A stretch of 64,000 nucleotides of DNA from assembly GCF_945859705.1 (NCBI RefSeq), contig NC_079134.1, positions 43,082,402 through 43,146,401 on the forward strand, read 5' to 3'. Under the pieces are notes generated by a model that did not search any database, was not told where the DNA came from, and saw only the letters and a list, made by a program, of their open reading frames with translations. Position numbers and translations under genes: made by a program. Below are positions 10,869 through 22,800 of the stretch, piece after piece. The first letter of the stretch is position 1. Every line of letters starts with the position of its first letter. This DNA is from Episyrphus balteatus (taxonomy: Eukaryota > Arthropoda > Insecta > Diptera > Syrphidae).

Positions 10869-12102
10869 ATCCGACATTCTTAAGAGCAATTCAGATCAAG
10901 ACTTACGATATCTCTCGTTAATTTCAACTGCATAACGTTATGTAACCAACGAAGAAGCATCCAAGTTTTTGCCGCGATTCAGAAATCTACCTAAGGGTTT
11001 TTTTTTTCCACATGAAGACATGCTAGACTTAAACACAACGACATTGGTAATAAGGAACAACATTAATATCAATCATTTTGTAGTCGGTGGCCTCATCTAA
11101 AGTTCCGTCGCTAGTGAGGAAGCGTTCTAAAGAGCGATCTTCATCACGACATACGTTCCGATAGAAGATTAACCTAGTCCAAAAATGACTGATGGGACAT
11201 AAGACATGGACAACGTTGGGCGCCATTTTGTTACGGTCCTAGCTGGGGGGGAAGGGGGATAAAAATGGAGAAAAGCGAGGTTAGGATTTTAGGTTGGGTA
11301 AAGAAACGGTGATGGCAAAGGCAAGATATGAAGTGAGAACGGATCCTTAATCGAAGGAAGAAGCTGAAACTAAAATTATTAATGTAAGTATTGAACAGAA
11401 AAGGAAACGGAATGGAAACCGGATATGGAAATTAAAGACTTCGAGGGTAAGCAAAATGGAGGGAAAAATAAAAAAAATGTATTGAATGGGATTTTTTTTT
11501 TGGGATGAGTCTGACTCTGGGACCTGGCACGCTCGCGAGGCACGGCTCAACTCGCCGGAATAGGGGGGGATCTTGTCCCTCGGTCAGACTAGACCAGGTA
11601 ACAAAAACATAAATCGTGCCAAAGAAAAATTTCACAAAAAAACGAAAACGTTACACACAGGTAACCCTCCACCACATAAAAAAAAATACGGCTTACCACC
11701 AAGTATCGAAGAAAATTTTTCGGAGTGACGTTGCAGATGTTGGGCAACGCATAGCCCACCCTACCATGGAATCCATTTCCACTTTTGTTGAATTCCCCTG
11801 ATATCTTCCTTCATGCGTCCTTCAGCCCATTATGGATTATCGCCCGAGGCACATACCTCCCATTCCACCCCCCTGAAAATCAAAAACCTAGAATTCCATT
11901 AAGCTGGTGTACAGCTCAGAAAAACACATGACGGTTTGGGTGATTCACAAACATAATTTTTCTTATTTTTATTAAAGAATTTTAAACGATTCGACAAACA
12001 TTGACTGGATAATTTTCATTCAATTTAGTTTTTAATTTTATTATAAATTAATTAACAAAAAAAAATTTTTATTTTTGCTTTATTTTATTTTTATATGACA
12101 AG

Positions 12103-12133
<31 letters not shown>

Positions 12134-13610
12134 AATTGTTACCCTATTTTTTTTTTTCTTATTTTCAAAAAAATATTGAATTTTACTTTATTCTTCTTTA
12201 AACTCAAAAATAAAGTTTTCAAATAAAAAAGTATATAAATTTATTTGATTTTTTTTTTTTTTATGACGAAAAACATTTAACACAGAAACTTTCCTTCCGC
12301 TATATAACCCCAATATGAATTGAAGGTCAATTGGACCTCAAGGTGAATATCCCCCTGTACCTTTTGAAATACAAAAACTCACTCTGGATTTTGGACCTTT
12401 GTGTCCTTTTAATTCAAATTTTCGAAACTCTACACCTGCCTAAATTGAGCTCAGTTTAGGAGTACAAAAAAAATTTTTGGTTGCGTCTTCTATGACGTCG
12501 TTTCCCGAAGGCACCGAGGGTCGGGTTTTCTCACTCTAGCGGGTATCAACTTTCCCTCTTAAAGGATTTCGTATTTGCTTTTATCCTTTTTTTTTTTTGA
12601 AGTTTAAAATTTTTCAAAAGAATTACAGAAAATTGAAAAAAAATTGAATTATTAAAAAAACTATTTTTTTTTTTTTTTTTTACAATTATTAATTTCTTAA
12701 ACGAAAATATCACCCAAAAAAAAATTTTATGATTTTAATTTTTTTCTATCTTTCATTTTTTTTTCTGTTATAAATATATCTTTTTTTGTAATGATTTCTG
12801 TTTAATTTAGTTTCGGTTTTATTTTGCGGATTCTTCGTGGAAGTGCCTTTTGCACGTATCTGGGATTCTTATATATGTCTTCAAGATTTATCTTTGCAAT
12901 TTAGGTTGGAGTTTTCCTTTCTTTATAATTCGCCAAAATTTTGAATAAAATGCTTGGAGTGAAAGGCGATTTGAAAGAATTCTCAGGTACATTCAATAAA
13001 TTTTACTTGAGGAATGTTAAATAATATTGGCGGCCACGACCGTTTGACTTTGTCGGTGACCGCCAAATCTCGAGACCCTTTCACCGTTAAAGCCTAAACG
13101 CGTTGGAACGTTAGATAACTGTATTTAAGATTATCATAATGTAACACTTACCGATTTGGGATTTTTTTATTTTTCTTACTTTTAGTTTTTCAATAAAAAA
13201 ACTTCCTTCGCTCGCCAGAGGATCAGTATCCGGTTTTGGTTCTTTTTAATTTTTGAATTAAAATTCAATTCGAATTATTGCCGGATATACAATATACAAA
13301 AAAAAAACGCACTGCCTTACAAAAAAAAGGTCTTGGTTTTGCTGAACTAACTTTAACTTTTTATCACTTTGGTAGCTGGTACTAGCCACCGACGATATCA
13401 ATCCACTTTTACAAACTACTTGTACTGGTGGATAACTACGCTATTGCCACCCAGTGTTTCTTTTTTTTCTATCGTTCCAGGTTTTCTCCCACCATTTATC
13501 TCTGACTCTATATTTCAGGTTGCAAATGGTGTGATTCCTCACACACCATCATCTGTGATTCATGTACCTATCAGGTATATAGCCCTAGTAGGTGTCTTCC
13601 CTATGTCATA
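10869..13610. other. Gypsy leader and probable remainder of the 5' LTR; no gene seen
   Basis: Non-coding, with long A and T runs (around 12100-12135, 12250 and 12660-12680). If the flanking repeat is the LTR, the right LTR should extend below 13611 into this stretch, because its left partner is cut by the window edge. The inner boundary cannot be fixed without the missing left sequence. Confidence 0.4.
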
Positions 13611-15001
13611 ATCATTTCCAATCATGTGCCTAACTGATATACAGTCATAGTAGTTGCTTTTCCTATACCACAAGGTGAATATAGTAGTGATAGCAGGGAC
13701 ACAAACCCATAACCCAAAAAGATTTCTTCCAATTTCTACTTGTTATAGAAGATTTTGAGAAACAACAATTCATCGGTTTCCTTTTGCCTTTCATATCCGG
13801 CTACATTTCCGGAATGAAATACAATTATATCCCATGAATCTTTTATTTTTCCACAGATCTACTCCCGACTCTACCTTACCAAATAGACTCATCTCTATAA
13901 TCTACTACTTTTTTTCTTTTCTAGATTTTGTAACTTCCCCTCTTAACGAGGCGGCCATCATTGTTTTGACGAAACTCTCTCCTACAAAAATGGAGTCAAA
14001 CGTCAACAACACGAAGAAGGAGGACGTCTGCTTGGAAGGTAAATAATTTTCATTTTTATTTTTATTATTATTTTATTTTTTTATATGTTTACTTATAGTC
14101 ATCGTGACAAGCCTAAACACTTCTTTCAACAAATCAGCCTCCAACAACGACAGTGCAAATTCTATACGCATTGCCAGTGCGGATACATCACTAAATGCAT
14201 CCCTCCCACCAAGTCCATGGGAATCGCGACGCATTCGTGCCGATTTAATCGAAGCCAAGGCTAGAATTGTTAAATTTAAACAAGAAATCGAACGTCAACA
14301 CGAAATCGTCAAGAAAGGGAGTCAATGTATGATAGTAAAGTTCGTGAACTCACTAAACAATGTGATTTCTCATCCAACAAACTGCTAGACATGGAAAAGC
14401 ACATGACTGTGATGCGTAAGAGAGAACCGTTCCAAATCCGAATTGACTGCTGCCAAGAGCGAACTCAATGAACAAAAGTTAGCTTACGAAGAAACGATTC
14501 ATGAGCTTCGCCGAACTAATGCGGGAATCGAAGAGAATGCGGGACTCATGCAACACTACTTGACCAATGAATTGAGTGATTATCGACGACATTCAGATAA
14601 TGATACAGCTTTCTTTTATTTCTCAATTCTATCAAAATTTTGAATGGAAGTTCAAAATTCAAGTCAAGGTAACAAAAGTAGCCGCGAATTTCTTGGATAT
14701 AATTAATTTGTAAATATTGACATAAATGTTTAAAACAAAGTTTTTTTGTTTTTCTTAAAGGATGGAATTAACATAATATATTGTTAATTTTAGAGAAGAG
14801 GCTGAAGTGCAAATTAAAAATTTTGACAAATGGCGCAAATCAGAAAAAGTGTTCATAAATTCAAAGTAAAATACATGCACCTATAGTTTTTCTGACATTA
14901 GTCTGATCGCAAATGACCGCATGTAAACAAAGCAACCATGCAACCATGAAGGCACCCACTATCCTTTCCTCCAATTTGTTCAATCATAGTCATTCGTAAC
15001 A
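13611..15001 (-). repeat. 5' LTR of Gypsy element (right copy, at least this part)
   Basis: A near-exact copy of 1-1391. Its outer end, TGTTACG on the minus strand at 15001, abuts the middle of a Copia coding frame, as expected for insertion into that element. The target duplication cannot be checked because the other flank is outside the window. Near-identity of the copies points to a recent insertion. Confidence 0.65.
13990..14603 (+). pseudogene. Broken Mad1-like coiled-coil gene fragment, copy 2
   Basis: Same structure as the copy at 380-993: start codon at 13990, donor at 14039, acceptor at 14098, and the same two frame breaks. Both disruptions are shared, so the fragment was already broken before the repeat was duplicated. 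Confidence 0.5.
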
Positions 15002-15925
15002 AATGATAAGAAATTGGAAACTGCTTTAAGAACAGCTCTTTTAGAAAAATTTCACATGAAAGATATTGGTAAGGCAAAGTTTGTCTTAGGTATGCGTATA
15101 ACACAAGAAAAAGGAAAAGTCACACTTGACCAAGAACAGCACATCCATGATATGCTTACAAAATTCAACATGGTGGATTGCAATGCCGTCTCTACTCCTA
15201 TGGATCCTGGTCAGAAGCTTGTTAAATGTGATACAAACGATGAGCAGTTGACAAACGTTCCTTATCGAGAAGCCGTAGGCAGTTTGTTATATATATCACA
15301 AGTCTCAAGACCCGATATATCCTTTGCAATCAACAATGTTAGTCGATTTTGCAATAACCCGACGAAATCACATTGGGAAGCAGTTAAACGGATATTTCGA
15401 TATCTGAAAGGCACAATGGATTTCAAACTGATTTACAAGCAAGATTTAAAATCTACTATTCAAGGGTTTTGCGATGCAGATTGGGCTTCAGATGTGAATG
15501 ACAGACGTTCAGTAAGTGGAAATCTGTTTTTAGACCAAAGTGGTGCTATAACTTGGGCCACAAGAAGACAACCTACCGTTGCTCTTTTTACGACAGAAGC
15601 CGAATATATGTCGCTTGGTAATGGAACTCAAGAAGCTCTGTGGTTCAAACAACTGAAGGAGGAACTTGACGAAAAAGTGCTATCCCCTATAATTTTATAT
15701 TGCGATAGCAAAAGTGCTCTCAGTCTAGCATCTGCAAACACTTTTCATGCTAGAACCAAGCACATAGATGTTCGACATCATTTCATTCGTCAACATATTG
15801 AAGACCAATCAATTAAATTACTTCATGTTTCATCACAAGAAATGAAAGCAGATGCTCTCACAAAAGCCGTCACTAAAGACAGTATAAAAAAATTTTTAGA
15901 AGCTGTAGGTCTTGGCAAGCATTAA
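15002..15925 (+). pseudogene. 3' part of a Copia Pol gene (RT end and RNase H)
   Basis: An open frame runs from the Gypsy junction to TAA at 15923-15925. It shows the Copia RT C-terminus (KFHMKDIGKAKFVLGM, STPMDPGQKL, YREAVGSLLYISQVSRPDI) and a Copia RNase H (FCDADWASD, TTEAEYMSL, ALWFKQL, KHIDVRHHFIRQHI, DALTKA). The YVDD active-site block, integrase, protease and gag are missing. They were presumably separated by the Gypsy insertion and should lie left of the window. The surviving frame has no stop, so the Copia element was young when it was interrupted. Confidence 0.9.
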
Positions 15926-15930
15926 TTTTA

Positions 15931-16107
15931 GTGGGAGTGTTGAAATTTACTTGTTATGAATTACTTTGTTAAAATTAATATAGCTTTCATTTTGTTTTAA
16001 GTTTTTAGATTTTATAAAAATAAATGTTGATTCCTAATTCTGATTTCAAATGAAATACTATTCTTTTTAATTCTCCGAAGAGATCTAAAATAACTTCCAT
16101 TATTTCA
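15931..16107 (+). repeat. Copia polypurine tract and 3' LTR
   Basis: Six bases after the pol stop comes the purine tract GTGGGAG (15931-15937), followed at once by TGTTGAAAT, the usual start of a Copia LTR. The LTR end is placed at ATTTCA near 16107, where an inverted match to the LTR start occurs; this end is approximate. Satellite-like sequence resumes directly afterwards. Confidence 0.6.
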
Positions 16108-16112
16108 ATAAT

Positions 16113-18735
16113 CAAAAAAAAGGTCTTTTTAAGCTCTATTTATAGCTTACATTCCGAAGCTGAAACCAAAGCTGAGACCAAAGTCTCGAAACAAGTTTTG
16201 GTTCACAGATATGAGTTCATATTGAACAGACTTATGCATTTTTATGAAAAAATTACAAATATATTTTTCACAGATTTTCGAGAAAAAATCAAGGTTAACC
16301 CCTTGACGAAAAAAAATGCATTTTTTAAAAATTTCCTCCAAATTCATCGAGTGAGACATCAAAAGAAAGGTCTTCTTAAGGTCTATTCATAACTGAAAAC
16401 CAAAAAATTCTTTGAGGTCTGGTTGCTGAGATATTTCCAACCAAACATATTTTTTTTCCTTATTTTTCTTACATTCCGAAGCTGATATCTTCTGTCCAAA
16501 GTCTCGAAACAAGTTTTGGTTCACAGATTTGAGTTCCCATTGAACAGACCTTTGAGTTTAGGTGAAAAAATTACAAATTTATTTTTTTCAGATTTTCGAG
16601 AAAAACTCAAGGTTCAACCCTTGCCGAAAAAAATGCATTTTTAAAAATTTCCTCCAAATTCATCGAGTGAGACATCAAAAGAAAGGTCTTCGTGAGCTCT
16701 ATTTATAGCTCAAAACCAAAAGTTTCTTTGATGTCTGGTTGCTGAGTTATTTGCATCCAAATATATTATTTTCCTAATTTTTCTTACATTCCGAAGGTGA
16801 TATCTTTTGACCAAAGTCTCGAAACAAGTTTTGGTTAACAGATATAAGTTCACAATGAATAGGACTATGATTTTAGGTGAAAATATTACAAATTTATTTT
16901 TTTCAGATTTTCGAGAAAAAATCAATGCCGAAAAAATTGCATTTTAAAAAATTTCCTCCAAATTCATCGAGTGAGACGTCAAAAGAAAGGTCTTCTTAAG
17001 CTCTATTCATAACTGAAAACCAAAAGTTTCTTTGATGTCTGGTTGCTGAGTTATTTGCATCCAAATATATTATTTTCCTAATTTTTCTAACATTCTGAAG
17101 GTGATATCTTTTGACCAAAGTCTCGAAACAAGTTTTGGTTTACAGATATGAGTTCACAATGAATAGGACTATGATTTTAGGTGAAAATATTACAAATTTA
17201 TTTTTTTCAGAGTTTCTAGAAAAAATCAAGGTTAACCCCTTGCCGAAAAAATTGCATTTTAAAAAATGTTCTCTAAATTCATCGAGTGAGACATCAAAAG
17301 AAAGGTCTTCTCAAGCTCTATTCATAGCTCAAAACCAAAAGTTTCTTTGAGGTCTGGTTGCTGAGTTATTCTTTGAGGTCTGTGCCCATGTTCTGTAACT
17401 TTTATAACGGGCGATAAAATATTTGAATGACTTTAAAATGCATTTTATCTTATCAAAATAAAAGAAATTTCGTTCAAAATCATAATTTCTCAATTCATAA
17501 ATTCTGAATTTGAAAGAAAATTTGCTTTATTTATGGAAGAAAATGAATTTTAGAGACGTTGAAAAACGTTTATCGCCAGTGATAAACTTACAGAACAGGG
17601 GCCCTGGTTGCTGAGATATTTCCAACCAAGCATATTTTTTTTTCCTTATTTTTCTTACATTCCGAAGCTGATATCTTCTGTCCAAAGTCTCGAAACAAGT
17701 TTTGGTTCACAGATTTGAGTTCCCATTGAACAGACCTTTGAGTTTAGGTGAAAAAATTAAAAATTTATTTTTTTCAGATTTTCGAGAAAAACTCAGGTTA
17801 ACCCCTTGCCGAAAAAAATGCATTTTTAAAAATTTCCTCCAAATTCATCGAGTGAGACATCAAAAGAAAGGTCTTCTCAAGCTCAATTCATAGCTCAAAA
17901 CCAAAAGTTTCTTTGAGGTCTAGTTGTTGAGATATTTCCAACCAAACATATTTTTTCCTTCTTTTTCTTATATTCCTAAGCAGATAACTTTTGACCAAAG
18001 TCTCGAAACAAATTCATCGAGTGAGACATCAAAAGAAAGGTCTTCTTAAGGTCTATTCATAACTGAAAACCAAAAGTTTCTTTGAGGTCTGGTTGCTGAG
18101 TTATTTGCATCCAAATATATTATTTTCCTAATTTTTCTTACATTCCGAAGGTGATATCTTTTGACCAAAGTCTCGAAACAAGTTTTGGTTAACAGTTGAG
18201 TTCACAATAAATAGGACTATGATTTTAGGTGAAAATATTACAAATTTATTTTTTTCAGATTTTCGAGAAAAAATCAAGGTTAACCCCTTGCCGAAAAAAT
18301 TGCATTTTAAAAAATTTCCTCCAAATTCATAGAGTGAGACGTCAAAAGAAAGGTCTTCTTAAGCTCTATTCATAACTGAAAACCAAAAGTTTCTTTGAGG
18401 TCTGGTTGCTGAGTTATTTGCATCCAAATATATTATTTTCCTAATTTTTCTTACATTCCGAAACTGATATCTTTTGACCAAAGTCTCGAAACAAGTTTTG
18501 ATTTACAGATATGAGTTCACAATGAATAGGACTATGATTTTAGGTGAAAATATTACAAATTTATTTTTTTCAGATTTTCGAGAAAAAATCAAGGTTAACC
18601 CCTTGCCGAAAAAAATGCATTTTAAAAAATTTCCTCCAAATTCATCGAGTGAGACATCAAAAGAAAGGTCTTCTTTAGCTCTATTCATAGCTGAAAACCA
18701 AAAGTTTCTCTGAGGTCTGGTTGCTGAGTTATTTT
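16113..18735. repeat. Satellite array of ~313-bp units
   Basis: About eight tandem units share landmarks such as ACATTCCGAAG, CAAAGTCTCGAAACAAG, TTTCAGATTTTCGAGAAAAA, CATCGAGTGAGACATCAAAA and GAAAGGTCTTCTTAAGCTC. Unit starts fall near 16150, 16471, 16786, 17090, 17657, 17970, 18140 and 18452, i.e. 304-321 bp apart. Exceptions are a gap holding an insertion (17383-17603) and one internally deleted unit (17970-18140). Short frames in the array are by-products of the repeat. The first unit is incomplete and abuts the Copia LTR. Confidence 0.9.
17383..17603. mobile_element. ~221-bp foldback MITE inside the satellite
   Basis: The ends form an inverted pair: TGCCCATGTTCTGTAACTTT at the left against AACTTACAGAACAGGGGCC at the right. 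GGGCGATAAA and TTTATCGCC lie further in. The insertion splits the satellite motif GAGGTCTGGTTGCTGAG, with CTG present on both sides, possibly a 3-bp duplication. No coding capacity. Confidence 0.6.
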
Positions 18736-19635
18736 TATTTTTTGAAAAAAATTTGGTTTTTATTCAGTTGTATGTTCCCTTATAACTTTTAAACTATTGA
18801 GCATAATTCAACAAATGAGGTATCGGTGGAAGCGTCTTTTTTGTCTGCTGAACATGGGCCTTGTATATTTCTATTGTTGCGCCATCAAGAGGAAAAAGTC
18901 ATGAAGTAAGCGAGTTTAAGTTTAATTAAATTCAGGAATCTCAGTCTGAGTGTTTAAAAGAACTTAAAATTGCATAACGGCTTGTAAATTCTATAAATTC
19001 AAACAATAAAAAACAAGAAACTTTTTTTGATGGATTATAAAAAACATACTTTCACTTAAAAAATACTTGGTTCTTTTATTGGTATTTTATTTTTCGTTGT
19101 TATAATTTTAACATTTGTTGATTTTATTATTTTCTTTGATTGAATCATAATAACATTTATTTATTTTATTTACATTTTTGGCAGTAAGTTTCATTCTCAA
19201 AATACCATTTCACTTTTTTGTATTTAATTAAATTTAATTGATAAATATAGCGGTAGGTATTTTAATTGAGGATTAACCTATTTAGGGTATATCTATTAGA
19301 AAAAAAAGTTAGGTATATAAAAACTATTCAATAGAATTATTACTAAAAAAAACTACAAAGTTCGTATAATAATGTTGAAAATGTTATTTGTGTGACTGAA
19401 GTTTTGATCTTGAAACTAACAAAAACTACAAAGTTAAACATTTTTAACATTTGGATACAAATAAAATAAAGAATGGCACGTTTTGTTAATTTTTAAATGT
19501 CTAATCCTCATTTCTCGAAAAAGCGTCACAACTATATAATTATTCAATATGACAACAAAAATTAGTAGTTTAGAGTAATTAGAAATAAGAGGAAAATTTA
19601 ACAAAAAATTCGTTACGGAACTATTAAAAAATCAT
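18736..19635. other. Flank and 3' UTR region of viking
   Basis: AT-rich, no gene. The part next to 19636 is the viking 3' untranslated region on the minus strand. Beyond the cleavage site it becomes intergenic DNA leading to the satellite array. Confidence 0.6.
19156..19170 (-). terminator. Candidate polyadenylation signals for viking
   Basis: Three overlapping AATAAA hexamers lie on the minus strand, about 470 bp past the viking stop. They are the nearest canonical signals; an ATTAAA near 19261 is an alternative. Confidence 0.4.
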
Positions 19636-19840
19636 CTACGATGATGCTTGTAGATCGCGTGGGGGACGCCTTGGCCTTTGCCTGTTGTACCTTGGGCTAG
19701 GACGGTAAGCATTTTGTGGCCTTGGTGGTTGTGGAATGTAAACACGTTCACGTTCTTCACCACGTCTGAAAGCTGTTGCAAGTGGTACAATAGGGACCCT
19801 ATTAATCAAAGAGCTGTTACGTCTTCGGCAGACTGAACAT
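19636..19840 (-). CDS. vkg: viking coding exon 8 (NC1 end and basic tail)
   Basis: It opens with the final CSVC of NC1, followed by a 63-residue tail rich in Arg, Pro and Gln (for example IPQPPRPQNAYRPSPRYN), then TAG at 19638-19636. A positively charged tail after NC1 is not a feature of vertebrate collagen IV chains but fits fly viking. Confidence 0.93.
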
Positions 19841-22800
19841 CTGAAAGAAAAAAAATCCAAACAAACATAAGACTTATGCTCTCAGTTATGAAAGAGGTTA
19901 TAAGCTTTTAGTACCTGCTGACTTTGCTCGTATGATCAGCCTTGAGGGTACTTTGCCTTGGAACTGTCCATTGTTCATGTTCTTCAATGACACTCAACCA
20001 GAATGATGCTAATGGATCGTAGTAGTTGCAACGTCCATGTCCGTGACACTCGATAACTGGGTTAGCTCGGAATTCCAACAAACATGAACCGGGTGAAACA
20101 AGGTTTTGTCCAAAACCTCCACTGTTATCGGTGGTAGTCTACAGGTAAACCAAACCAAATTAAAACATAACTCATGCAAAAGCGTTCATTGGACTTACCA
20201 TCAAGTAACTGTAACCGGTCCAAAGCTCTTCCCATCCATTTGGACAGTCTGGAATTGACATACTTTGACTGTGTAGAGAAATAACCTTTGTTGTTGTCTC
20301 GCAGACAACGCACCTAAAAGTAAAAGTTTATATCCATTCTATAGTGAAACCATTCCTAAACTTACCTTGAAATATATTTCATAAGATCCCTAGATTCGAT
20401 TGGTGCCATTGTCAGAGACATTGGTTCGGCTGTAGACAACCACATGCTGTCATCGTTGTTTTGAGCATAGTTACAAACATTGTTGAAATCACAGAACATG
20501 AAAGGCATTGTTGTGAAACGCATCAAGCAAGATCCTGGAGCTCCCAAATCCTGGCCAACTGCTCTAGAGCTGCCGATATTTCCGGCAATAGAATAACCTT
20601 CCCAAAGTTTGTTTGTGTTAGCTGGACAATCTGGTACTTGAATAGTTTGCGAATGACGTGCGAATACAAAACCACGGCTCTTGGCTGGTGGTGGTGGTGG
20701 AGCACGATCACCACGTTCTCCTCTAGCACCTTGAAGACCATTTCGGCCAGGGAAACCAGCTGGACCTTGCATACCCATTTCACCAGGTGCTCCATCAGGT
20801 CCCATTAATCCTTCTTCACCAACATCTCCTTGCAAACCCTTTAATCCACGGTATCCCATTAGACCAATTTCGCCCATTTCTCCTTCTTCACCTCGTTCAC
20901 CCTTGAATCCAGGCAAACCAGCTTCACCACGATCGCCAGGAAGTGCAAGTTCGAATGGGAAAGTGACACCGGCTTCTCCCTTGTCACCATCCAATCCAGG
21001 AAGACCATCAATACCACTCCAACCGATATCACCTTCAGGACCACGTGGACCTCGCATACCCATTGCTCCGAAACGTCCAGTTGGTCCAACTTCACCGGCT
21101 TCACCCTTTTGTCCGGGGGAACCATCCAAACCAGGTGGACCGACATCTCCAACATCTCCGGTACGTCCACGAATTGCGATACCAACTTCTCCTTGTTCAC
21201 CCTTGAAACCGGTGTCACCACGTTCACCCTTAGCACCAAAGTGTCCAGGCAGTCCATTTCTACCAGGAGGACCAGTGTAACCAATATCACCAATCATTCC
21301 CTTGATTCCTTCAACTTCGGGTCCAGGAAGACCAATCAAACCATTTACTCCATATTCACCTTGTTCACCTGGGGCACCCTTTTGACCCTCACGTCCTGGT
21401 CGTCCAACAAGTCCATCATAGCCAGCTTCACCTTCATCACCACGCTCAACGTTTTCTGGGTAGGCACCTTGGGGACCTCGGTTACCTCGATCTCCCATTT
21501 CACCCTTGAATCCGGGCATACCATCGATTCCTGGGCCACCAATCATACCAAGATCACCACGTGCTCCCATAGCACCTGGGTATCCGATTTCTCCTTGTAT
21601 TCCTTGTGCACCTGTCTCACCAGTTCGGCCAACAAGACCAGGTTCACCTTTGAGTCCTTTTGGTGCGACTCCAGAATATGCGCGTCCTGGTCTACCTTCT
21701 TCTCCAACATCACCACGTTCTCCTTGAAGACCTTGCACACCTTCCAATCCGTAATCTCCGCGTTCTCCCTTTTGCCCTGGTCTTCCAAAGTAACCTGGTT
21801 CTCCAAAGTCTCCTTTAGGTCCCATAGGTCCAAAGTCTCCACGAGGTCCCATTTCACCCTTGAGTCCATATAAACCATCTCTAGCTCTTAAAGCGGGCAA
21901 ACCATCCATACCTGGTTCACCAAGTTCTCCTTGAGGACCATCTTCACCATAGTCACCACGTTCACCTTCTGATCCATTGATTCCGGGAAGACCGTTTAGA
22001 CCATCCAAGCCCTTAATTCCCTTAGGACCTTGAGGCCCGTCAAAAGCAAGTCCCAAATCTCCTTCTGGTCCACGTTCACCCTTGGCACCGGGAAGACCAT
22101 TTAATCCAGGTAGTCCTACATATCCAGGAATACCTTCCTCGCCTTTAAGACCGCTAAAAGCACGTTCTCCCTTACGACCTTGGGCACCAATAAAACCTCG
22201 ATCACCCATTGCTCCCTTGCGACCATTAAATCCAGGTTTTCCAGAACGACCAACATATCCCAAGTTACCAAGTTCTCCTTTAGGTCCCATAGGTCCAGGT
22301 TCACCTCGAGGTCCAATGTCTCCTCGAAGTCCGTCAAGACCCATATCACCACGATCTCCTGGCATACCAGCAATACCTTGATAACCCTCACTTCCAGCTA
22401 CTCCATGAACTCCTTGTAATCCAGCATCACCAGTTTCTCCTCTGCGTCCAGGTAAACCAATATTTCCCTTCGCACCTTGAACACCAACTGGTCCAACCGG
22501 TCCGATCTCACCCTTCTGTCCCTTTTGTCCATGTGGTGCTGTTCTACCATCACGACCTGGTTCACCAACAAAACCGGGAGGACCTGGAATTATATCTCCA
22601 CGCTGTCCTTTTCTGCCAGCAAGACCAAGCAAACCAAGAGGACCATCGTCACCCTTGTCACCTTTAGGTCCACGAATTCCTTCACGACCAACAGGACCAG
22701 GGAAGCCAGCAAAACCTTTGTCACCCATTTCTCCTTTAACACCAGGGTAACCCTCTTTACCAATTTCACCGGGAAGAATGCTTAGACCAGGATCTCCTCT

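Noticed and set aside
10098..11635. Short minus-strand frames in the Gypsy leader as an extra gene
   Set aside because: No homology signal; some overlap the hAT insertion, which post-dates the element.
13027..13076. TGG-starting sequences (TGGCGGCCACGACC plus strand, TGGCGGTCACCGAC minus strand) as a Gypsy primer binding site
   Set aside because: Neither matches the 3' end of a tRNA I can name, and neither follows a CA-ending LTR, so the 5' LTR inner boundary is left open.
13369..13611. 80-residue open frame beside the right repeat
   Set aside because: No domain, low-complexity hydrophobic composition, no splice or codon support; likely chance.
16113..18735. Tandem units considered as a CRISPR-like array
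   Set aside because: Units of ~313 bp without short direct repeats and spacers, in eukaryotic DNA; this is a satellite.
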